Source of the DNA: a virus
DNA length: 29,473 nucleotides
IMG/VR virus record: IMGVR_UViG_3300037493_001093
Span: 1-29,473 of that record
Reading direction: 5' to 3' (one strand)
The number at the start of each line of letters is the position of its first letter. Within the stretch, counting starts at the first letter, position 1. A program made the translations under genes and the position numbers. Below are positions 24,219 through 29,473 of the stretch, piece after piece. The notes beneath the pieces are model-generated. The model did no database searches and was not told the origin of the DNA. It worked only from the letters and a program-made list of their open reading frames with translations.

Positions 24219-25900
24219 ACTGGTGTGGTGGGGTTTGCGTTGTAGCCAGAGAACATCGCCATGACATCCGTGAGCGCACTCGGCTCCGTGGTCTTGGCGG
24301 CAGCAAGGTTCTTTGCGGTCATGGCCGACTGCTGCATCGCTGCGGCCTGTTCCTTCTGGGCCATCGCCTCGTTGCGCGCTTGGCGCAGGGCTTGGGCCTG
24401 TTCGGTTGCGATGATGATGTTGGGATCGACGCCAAGCATGTCGGCGTAGCGATCGACCAAGATGTCGCTGTTGATCTTGTCGAGCACCTCGGGCTTCATC
24501 TGCGCAATCGCGCCGACGTTGCCGATGAAGCGATCGACCGACGAGCTTCCGACGGCGCGCTGCGCCTGGGCCAGCACCGAGACGAACTCAACGCCGAGGT
24601 CCGTGCCAGCAAGTTCGGGAGGCGGAGGCGGGATCAGGTTCTGCGCCAGCATGGCATCGAACGTGAGATCGACCAGCGGCTCCAGCAGTTCGGTCTGCAA
24701 CCGCTCCATGACCGGGCCGAGCATGAGCAGCTTTTCTTCGTGCCGCTCTTGGATCTCGCGTGCGGTCATGTTGCTGCGCATGTCGTTCTGCATCATCAGG
24801 AACAGGTCTTCGTAGAAGGACCGTCCGATGCGTGCGCGAACATCTTGGATGTCGTTCAGCAGGTACTGAAGGTTGAGGTTCGTCTCAAACGAAGTGCGGA
24901 TTCCGTTCTGCTGCGGGGCATCGTGGAACGTCACGCCGCCGGGCAGCATGTTGACGGCGCGGCCTTGCATCGACGTAGGAGCCTGGAGCGGCGGCTGCGT
25001 CTGGTAGTCGATGCCCTGAGCCTTGCGAAGCTGCTCATGCTGAAGCTGGCGGATATCCGGCAGGGCTTCCATGCCTGGGCCGTTGCCGTAGACATCGTTG
25101 CCGGTGACCGACCAGCGCGGAGCGAGCACTGGGAACTTCTCGAAACCCGATTCGCGCAGCATGACGGGGTTGTTGTTGCCCGTCTCAAAGTAGCAACTGC
25201 GGTACGCCATGTTGAGGCGGTCGCCCTTTCCTGGGTCGCGGTCATCTCGCGGCTCGATGCAGTGGATGACGGTGACGGGTGCTTCTAGCGTGCCACGGTC
25301 GTACAGCGTCTTGACCGACTGCGAGCAGTTCTCGTAGCCGAACTCGCGCACCACTTGCGAGACGGTCATTTCAAACTCTCGGTAGAACACGTTGACATGG
25401 CTCTTGGCATCTTGGGAGATGCAGAACTCGCCAACGGTCACCGGGTACAGGTGGATGACCTTCTGAGGATCTGGCAGCAGGATGCAGCTTGCGGTCCCGA
25501 ACGCGCCAAGCTCCTCGTACATCGTGTGCAGTGCGCGGTAGGTGTTCGTGCGTTGGAACACGCGCAGCATGCGTTGCTGGACATCTTCCAGCCACAGCTT
25601 GACCGCGTGGTAGTTGTTGAGGTCTGGGTCAGGCGACGCCAGCTTGAACCACGGGCGGGCTGGCGAAGTCGCGCCAGCCATCAGTCCCGATGCGAGCGTG
25701 CGAAGGGCGCGGGTGGCGGTGTTGTCGTAGACGTTGCCAGCGCGCTTGTTGCCCTTGTTGCGGTCGGTGGTGTAGTAGCGACCGGACCACGGAAGCAGGT
25801 AGTCCGTGATTTCCTTCCAGTGCGTGTCCCACGACGTACGTTCGGTCTTGAGTGCGGAGTACCGCTCCTGCAACCGTTGTCGGTGGGATCGCTTGTCCAC
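24215..25900 (-). CDS. Portal protein (head-tail connector), T7 gp8-like
   Basis: 561 residues from GTG 25900 with GGGAGAG (25907-25913) six bases upstream. Family signatures: WKEITDYLLPWSGRY near 29-43, RALRTLASGLMAGATSPARPWFKL near 64-87, YEELGAFGTASCILL, APRWSVTGNDVYGNGPGMEALPDIRQLQ near 262-289, and MTAREIQERHEEKLLMLGPVMERLQTELLEPL near 378-409. The Gln/Ala-rich C-terminus is the usual internal barrel/crown. It forms the dodecameric portal through which terminase pumps DNA and to which the tubular A ring attaches. Confidence 0.95.
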   Translation of the reverse strand: MDKRSHRQRLQERYSALKTERTSWDTHWKEITDYLLPWSGRYYTTDRNKGNKRAGNVYDNTATRALRTLASGLMAGATSPARPWFKLASPDPDLNNYHAVKLWLEDVQQRMLRVFQRTNTYRALHTMYEELGAFGTASCILLPDPQKVIHLYPVTVGEFCISQDAKSHVNVFYREFEMTVSQVVREFGYENCSQSVKTLYDRGTLEAPVTVIHCIEPRDDRDPGKGDRLNMAYRSCYFETGNNNPVMLRESGFEKFPVLAPRWSVTGNDVYGNGPGMEALPDIRQLQHEQLRKAQGIDYQTQPPLQAPTSMQGRAVNMLPGGVTFHDAPQQNGIRTSFETNLNLQYLLNDIQDVRARIGRSFYEDLFLMMQNDMRSNMTAREIQERHEEKLLMLGPVMERLQTELLEPLVDLTFDAMLAQNLIPPPPPELAGTDLGVEFVSVLAQAQRAVGSSSVDRFIGNVGAIAQMKPEVLDKINSDILVDRYADMLGVDPNIIIATEQAQALRQARNEAMAQKEQAAAMQQSAMTAKNLAAAKTTEPSALTDVMAMFSGYNANPTTPV

Positions 25901-25903
25901 TGG

Positions 25904-26245
25904 TCACTCTCCCAGCAGTCGGTTCTTGCCGATGCGCGAGTTGTCGGAGGTGGCACCGCTGCCTTGGCCGAGGAGCGTGCTGGATGCGCCGCGTCCCATG
26001 GCTCCTTGCTCGCCGGTCAGCAGGGATGCGACATCGGGCGTTTGGGCCTGCTGCTTCTTGCGCTCCATGGCGGCCAGTTCGCTTTCGCGCATCGCCATGC
26101 CTTCGGCTTGAGCCTGCGCCTGCTTCTGGAAGTTCAGGCCCTTCTTCTGCTGCTGGCGGGCTTGGTTGGCTTGGTACGCTTGGGCACCAGAGCCAAGGGC
26201 TGCGACGCCTGCGCCGATGAGGAGTGCGGTTGAAGTCGCTAGCAT
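25904..26245 (-). CDS. Small membrane/ejection-type virion protein
   Basis: 113 residues from ATG 26245. A hydrophobic Ala/Gly segment (about 5-24) is followed by a Gln/Lys/Ala helix (27-70), then a Gly/Ser-rich tail with SLLTGEQGAMGRGASSTLLGQG and a terminal GKNRLLGE. Small proteins with this layout just before the portal gene (the T7 gp6.7/gp7.3 neighbourhood) are virion components ejected early or needed for tail assembly. That role is inferred from layout and position. It starts two bases after the acetyltransferase stop and ends three bases before the portal GTG. Confidence 0.7.
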   Translation of the reverse strand: MLATSTALLIGAGVAALGSGAQAYQANQARQQQKKGLNFQKQAQAQAEGMAMRESELAAMERKKQQAQTPDVASLLTGEQGAMGRGASSTLLGQGSGATSDNSRIGKNRLLGE

Positions 26246-26247
26246 GG

Positions 26248-26691
26248 TTACCTGATGTAGGCGTTTTCGATGTGCTTGTAGCCGAGGCGTTCGATGAGGT
26301 CCCCGGCGCGATGCCCCATCTGCGGGATGCTGCCCATCACGGTGTGAGTAGCGTTCTGCTGCTCGGCCCACTCCTCAAAGTCGCGGACCATGCGAACGGC
26401 GGTCATGCCGTGCCGGTGGCCGGGCTTCATCCACCAAGCAAGCTCGGTGGCGCACTTGGTTTCTGGCGCGCACCACATGGGGGCGACCATGCCAGCCAGC
26501 ATCCCGACCAGCGATCCGTCGAGCGACTCGGCGACGATGATGACGCCTTGGTCGATGATGTTGGTCAGCACCGACTGAAGCTGCTCGTCCGTGATGACAA
26601 CGCCGCGAAGAACCGGGTGGGCCGCGATGAACGGCCTACCAAGTTCGATCAGGGCTGCGATGTCATCATGGGCTGCTCGGCGCATCAGCAC
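26248..26691 (-). CDS. GNAT-family N-acetyltransferase
   Basis: 147 residues from GTG 26691; ATG 26685 two codons later is an alternative. The opening RRAAHDDIAALIELGRPF, the central SLVGMLAGMV strand, ELAWWMKPGHRHGMTAVRMVRDFEEWAEQ (beta4 and the acetyl-CoA helix) and the end LIERLGYKHIENAYIR follow the GNAT layout. The acetyl-CoA loop (PGHRHGMTA) departs from the classical RxxGxG/A, as is usual in this phage subfamily. Substrate unknown. It lies between large terminase and portal and is preceded, without a Shine-Dalgarno, by copy A of the conserved element. Confidence 0.85.
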   Translation of the reverse strand: MLMRRAAHDDIAALIELGRPFIAAHPVLRGVVITDEQLQSVLTNIIDQGVIIVAESLDGSLVGMLAGMVAPMWCAPETKCATELAWWMKPGHRHGMTAVRMVRDFEEWAEQQNATHTVMGSIPQMGHRAGDLIERLGYKHIENAYIR

Positions 26692-26696
26692 GCAGC

Positions 26697-26733
26697 GACG
26701 CTAGGTACGACTCTTGAAACGGATGTACCCCGT
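26697..26733 (-). promoter_or_regulatory. Conserved bipartite element, copy A
   Basis: Minus strand: ACGGGGTACAT (26733-26723), 13 variable bases, CGTACCTAGCGTC (26709-26697), then five bases and GTG 26691. Both halves and all spacings are identical to copy B at 19196-19232. It begins at the last base of the terminase stop codon and heads the acetyltransferase-portal unit. The GGTAC/GTACC arms can pair. Confidence 0.65.
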
Positions 26734-28280
26734 CATCTCTCCATGCGCAGTACGTCGTAGGGGTCGTACTCGGAGGAGTTGTTGAGGTTCTTGCGCCAGT
26801 CGGCCAGCAGGGTGGTGGTCTTGACGGTGTCGATCAGGGCCAGGACGAAGGCGGTGCCGAAGTCTGGGGATCTGCCGATCTTGTCCATGACTTCCTCGCG
26901 GGAGGCGACGGCGATGGTGGTCCCGACCGACTTCCAGGTGGGCGCGCACAGGTCGGCCATGAGGCGTGGGTCAGGCGGCAGGCAGATGCCGGTGTTGTTG
27001 ACCGGGTCGAGTGCCTCGCGCATCCGCCACCACAGTTCGGAGCGGTAGTTTCTAAACTGGATGCGGCCCGACTTGTCCATGCCGCGTGCGGACTCGGCCA
27101 CGTTGACGCCGATGGTCTGGTGGCCCATCTCGCGCAGGAAGTCGTACGGGCTACTGCCGACGCCGATTACGTCGATGTGGATGGGGGCTTGGTCGCGCTT
27201 GGCGGCCATGGTCAGGGCGGCGACCGTAGGGCCGTCAGGCGTTGCGCTGCCTGGGTAGACCAGCGGCTGGTTGAACCACATGCCGTGCCTGCGGGCGATG
27301 ATGGTTTGGTCGCGGCCACCGCGAGCTACGTCTACGCCGAGGCTGGTCATCTCTTCCAGCTTGTCGGGCATCTTCCAGCGTGCCTGTGCGGCTTCGACCC
27401 AGGCCGTGGGGATCACCTGCCAGGGATCGTCTTCCATGCCCGCCGAGAAGTCGCCGTGCAGCATCTGGCTTCGCAGCGGCTCGGGCATGGACTGAAGCTG
27501 GGCCATGTACCCGGTGTTCATCAGGTACGGGTTGTCCGAGATGCGGGACGGGATGAAGGTCCGGCTCTGCGGGATGATCGTCTCTGCGCCGTGCGTGAAC
27601 GGCTGTCCGCTCTCGACCTCTCGTTCCTTCCCGTCCATCACCGCGAAGTACCGGATCTCGCCGGGCTTGGCTGGGTTCTTGTGCTTCTTGTCCAGCCAGG
27701 GCGCGAAGTATTCGACCACCCAGCGGCCTTCAGCCGTCGTGGGCGGGTTGAACGTCATCAGTGCCCTGGTGCGTTGCCGTGGGTCTGTGGTGCGCAGCCA
27801 GCCCAGCAGGAACCGCACAGCGTCCATCCGCATGTTGGACGCCTCGTCGAACACCAGGAGGTCGTGCGGCCTTCCCTGGTACTTGCGTTCCTCGCCGGGC
27901 GTCGGGAACGATCCGAACTCGATCTGTACCGGCACACCATCCGGTCGCGTGATGCGCCAGATGCGGTCGTTGACGTTCAGCCCGTCTCGCCCCTTCAGGA
28001 TCTCGCTGATGCGGTCGATGACGCCGACCAGTTCTGTACCGTTCTGGCGGAAGATTCCGACCTTTTGATGCTGGGTCAGGGCAAGCCCAACCGCGAGGTC
28101 GGACTTGCCACCACCAGCCGCGCCGCCGTAGCCCGTTACATCCGCCTTGCTGTAGTACGCAAACGACTGCGGGCCGGGCAGCGGCCTCCACAAGACCTTG
28201 TCCTCCTGAAGCAGCTTGTCGAGTTCCGCGAGTTGTTCGGGACTCAGCCGCTTCAGGATTTCAGGGTCAATCGCTGTCAC
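26733..28280 (-). CDS. terL: Terminase large subunit
   Basis: 515 residues from GTG 28280. The N-terminal ATPase has Walker A GGAAGGGKS (52-60) and Walker B LLVFDE (141-146), with a coupling-type stretch TFNPP near 176-180. The C-terminal RNase H-fold nuclease shows its acidic positions at GVDVARGGRD (D317), IHIDVIGVG (D370) and SPDFGTAFVLA (D473). It cuts concatemeric DNA and drives it through the portal. Length and motif spacing are normal, so it looks intact. The start overlaps the upstream gene by 14 bases with only a weak GAAG ribosome site. The stop touches the conserved element. Confidence 0.97.
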   Translation of the reverse strand: MTAIDPEILKRLSPEQLAELDKLLQEDKVLWRPLPGPQSFAYYSKADVTGYGGAAGGGKSDLAVGLALTQHQKVGIFRQNGTELVGVIDRISEILKGRDGLNVNDRIWRITRPDGVPVQIEFGSFPTPGEERKYQGRPHDLLVFDEASNMRMDAVRFLLGWLRTTDPRQRTRALMTFNPPTTAEGRWVVEYFAPWLDKKHKNPAKPGEIRYFAVMDGKEREVESGQPFTHGAETIIPQSRTFIPSRISDNPYLMNTGYMAQLQSMPEPLRSQMLHGDFSAGMEDDPWQVIPTAWVEAAQARWKMPDKLEEMTSLGVDVARGGRDQTIIARRHGMWFNQPLVYPGSATPDGPTVAALTMAAKRDQAPIHIDVIGVGSSPYDFLREMGHQTIGVNVAESARGMDKSGRIQFRNYRSELWWRMREALDPVNNTGICLPPDPRLMADLCAPTWKSVGTTIAVASREEVMDKIGRSPDFGTAFVLALIDTVKTTTLLADWRKNLNNSSEYDPYDVLRMER

Positions 28281-28626
28281 TGTCTTCGTCCAGTAGTTCG
28301 CGGAACTTTCTCTCGGCTTCGTCTGCGCCCTTGAAGGCGATCACCGAGAGGCCCGCATTCTGCGCCGCCTTGTTCCGCATGTCCACTTGCTCGTTCATCC
28401 ATTCCTGCAAGTGGTTCGCCGCGTCGTTCGTCGCCAGCACCCATGCGTACTTTCGTTGGCCCCCTTTCGCCGTCACGCCGCCGCCAACCAAGTTGCCGCG
28501 ATCGTCGTAGTCCGCGAACGGCATCGCCAAGTTCTCGATCATGCGCTCAACCGCAGCAGGCAGCACGCCCAGGAACTCCTTCCACTCTTCGTTCGTCCAG
28601 TCCATCCACGGGTAGCTATCATCCAT
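28267..28626 (-). CDS. Candidate terminase small subunit
   Basis: 119 residues from ATG 28626, with GGGAG (28633-28637) six bases upstream. The N-terminus is Trp-rich (YPWMDWTNEEWKEFLGVLP), the middle helical (AAVERMIENL; ATNDAANHLQEWMNEQVDMRNKAAQ) and the C-terminus strongly acidic (LLDEDSDSD). It lies directly upstream of the large terminase and overlaps it by 14 bases, the usual place of the DNA-recognition subunit; size also fits. I see no clear helix-turn-helix, so the call is by position only. Confidence 0.6.
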   Translation of the reverse strand: MDDSYPWMDWTNEEWKEFLGVLPAAVERMIENLAMPFADYDDRGNLVGGGVTAKGGQRKYAWVLATNDAANHLQEWMNEQVDMRNKAAQNAGLSVIAFKGADEAERKFRELLDEDSDSD

Positions 28627-28774
28627 CTGCGTCTCCCAGTAAATGCACCCCAGGCGGCTCACACCGCCCAGGGCACAAGGTCGGTTAACCCGGTCACGAT
28701 GGAACACCCACCGCAAGACCGGGCTGCAAGGCAACGTACACGAACTGCCACTACCGTGCAAGCAGTTCTGCTAC
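28627..28774 (-). other. 148-base leader with two inverted repeats
   Basis: No gene is seen here. GGCGG/CCGCC (28653-28657 with 28664-28668, six-base loop) and GAACTGC/GCAGTTC (28742-28748 with 28762-28768, 13-base loop) are perfect inverted repeats; GGTTAACC (28683-28690) is a palindrome. There is no T-run, so these are not terminators. Position before the terminase genes makes a packaging site or a leader control region possible. Confidence 0.4.
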
Positions 28775-29068
28775 TTACGCTGCGAAGGGCTGAAGCCGCA
28801 GACGGATCTCCTGCATGACGGCCTTTCCGTGCGGATGTCCGTTGTAGGTCGAAATCTGCTCTTCCAGGTACGCCACAACCGTCTCAGCAACCCGCTGGAC
28901 GCTCTCGCTGCTCTCCGCAGCCACCTTCTGCACCGAAGCCTGATCGCCCCGCATTCGGCCCAGCCAAGCCCTTGCCTGCGATCTCCAACAGTTCCGACGC
29001 TCCATCTTCAACGCCGCACGATCTCGAGCCGCTTGATCCGAAAAACCACTCTCGCTTGCTGCGTCCAT
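28775..29068 (-). CDS. Small helical phage protein, function unknown
   Basis: 97 residues from ATG 29068, with a clear Shine-Dalgarno (AGGAGAG, 29072-29078). The sequence is helical and Arg/Ala/Gln-rich (QAARDRAALKMERRNCWRSQARAWLGRM near 12-39), followed by an acidic coiled-coil-like part (KVAAESSESVQRVAETVVAYLEEQI). It is the first gene of the unit, 148 bases before the candidate small terminase. It could itself be a DNA-binding packaging protein; I do not recognise a family. Confidence 0.6.
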   Translation of the reverse strand: MDAASESGFSDQAARDRAALKMERRNCWRSQARAWLGRMRGDQASVQKVAAESSESVQRVAETVVAYLEEQISTYNGHPHGKAVMQEIRLRLQPFAA

Positions 29069-29077
29069 CTACTCTCC

Positions 29078-29112
29078 TACGCACTATTGCGTATTCACTT
29101 TTGGGGCCAAAA
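29078..29112 (-). promoter_or_regulatory. Two dyads in an AT-rich leader, possible promoter/operator
   Basis: TACGC/GCGTA (29078-29082 with 29089-29093) and TTTTGG/CCAAAA (29099-29104 with 29107-29112) are perfect inverted repeats directly before the Shine-Dalgarno of the first gene. The stretch is AT-rich for this genome, with TATTTT- and AATAGT-like hexamers. No convincing sigma-70 pair with proper spacing is present, so promoter function is only suggested. Confidence 0.3.
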
Positions 29113-29438
29113 TATGGTAGAGACCGTAACCTTCACGCCCCCAGTACGCAACCGCTAGAACATCCACTCTGAATCTGCCCTGCTGCGAGTCTCACGCTCT
29201 CAGCACCTCCGCTTTCTCTCCCCAAGAGAAACTCCAAACGGGCAACTCCGAGTCTACGGATTGCGAACATGCAGCGATCCCAACGGGATCGAGGAGAGCA
29301 CCTCTCCAACACAAGCTGGCCGCCACGCTGACGGCAGGCCACTTGCTGCACAAGCCGCTGCTCGGCTCCGAGATTCACAGCATCCGGCGCACGAACAGCA
29401 ATCCACGATGCCAAGAACTCTGTTCTGAACAGAACCAA

Positions 29439-29473
29439 AATGGGGGGGCTATACCCTCCCCATTAGGGGGGGC
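29439..29473. repeat. Direct repeat of a G7C motif with embedded hairpin at the window edge
   Basis: GGGGGGGC occurs at 29442-29449 and again at 29466-29473, 24 bases apart, the second cut off by the window end. Between them AATGGGG-A-GGG pairs with CCCCCCCATT on the minus strand (10 bp, one bulged A, loop TATAG), followed by TTTTGG. It could be a weak minus-strand terminator or the first units of a 24-base tandem repeat. Confidence 0.4.

Larger units (their letters stand above)
29069..29473 (-). other. 405-base gene-free region rich in hairpins; possible structured RNA
   Basis: No convincing gene. Inverted repeats follow one another: 29182-29204 (8 bp, one mismatch, 7-base loop), 29213-29231 (6 bp, 7-base loop), 29275-29291 (CGATCCC/GGGATCG, 3-base loop), 29293-29307 (GGAGAG/CTCTCC, 3-base loop), an imperfect 12-bp stem near 29313-29343, and 29414-29426 (AGAAC/GTTCT, 3-base loop). 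The minus strand is GA-rich between stems and allows an extra G-U pair in the 29313-29343 stem, so a minus-strand RNA is more likely. A DNA packaging or origin role is an alternative. Confidence 0.45.

Noticed and set aside
27120-28334. Plus-strand frame of about 400 codons opposite the large terminase
   Set aside because: The minus-strand terminase has all its motifs; this is its shadow.
29195-29250. tRNA-Pro-like anticodon arm (TTGGGGA loop on the minus strand)
   Set aside because: No matching D arm, T arm or acceptor stem can be found around it.
29133-29438. Minus-strand frame of about 100 codons in the right-end region
   Set aside because: TTG start without a ribosome site, unlikely composition, and it covers several perfect hairpins better explained as RNA or DNA structure.
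1-29473. Diversity-generating retroelement, suggested by the BPP-1-type capsid genes
   Set aside because: No reverse transcriptase and no template/variable repeat pair seen in the window.
1-29473. CRISPR array, insertion sequence, integrase or tRNA gene
   Set aside because: No regularly spaced repeats, transposase, recombinase or cloverleaf was found.

Overview
The window is the late (virion and packaging) half of a tailed-phage genome of podovirus type. It could be a free phage or a prophage: there is no integrase, no attachment site and no host gene to decide. Base composition is GC-rich (about 60% by eye). A lipobox-bearing small protein in the lysis block fits a Gram-negative host. Every gene I accept reads on the minus strand, so transcription runs from high to low coordinates. 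Start and stop codons mostly overlap or nearly abut, as in phage operons.

Layout in transcription order. 29473-29069: no gene, but a dense run of inverted repeats that looks like a structured RNA or a packaging/regulatory region. 29068-26733: a small unknown protein, a candidate small terminase, and the large terminase. 26691-24215: a GNAT acetyltransferase, a small candidate ejection protein and the portal. 24218-20130: two small proteins, two tandem pairs of paralogous minor structural proteins, a 40-residue zinc-ribbon-like peptide and a repeat-containing structural protein. 20133-19239: a lysis-type block (two-TM holin-like protein, lipoprotein, small unknown) without an endolysin. 19190-16693: a capsid block matching the Bordetella phage BPP-1 type (Bbp19-like protein, scaffold, Bbp17-type major capsid protein, Bbp16-type cement protein), closed by a strong intrinsic terminator. 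16613-1: the tail and ejection block in T7 order: a very large SGNH-esterase/tail tubular A fusion, tail tubular B, gp14-like and gp15-like core proteins, and, in the gp16 position, a giant polyvalent protein that runs off the left edge.

How it fits together. Terminase fills heads through the portal. The capsid block makes scaffold, shell and cement. Tubular A and B build the short tail. The three last proteins are probably injected with the DNA. The most unusual points are: (1) the giant last protein carries an ADP-ribosyltransferase-like domain and an HExxH zincin-like domain, i.e. a probable injected effector; (2) the tail tubular A adaptor is the C-terminal end of a 1302-residue protein whose SGNH hydrolase motifs appear split by about 900 residues; (3) a 37-base bipartite element occurs twice at identical spacing before two GTG starts that lack a Shine-Dalgarno; (4) the 400-base gene-free region at the right end is packed with hairpins.
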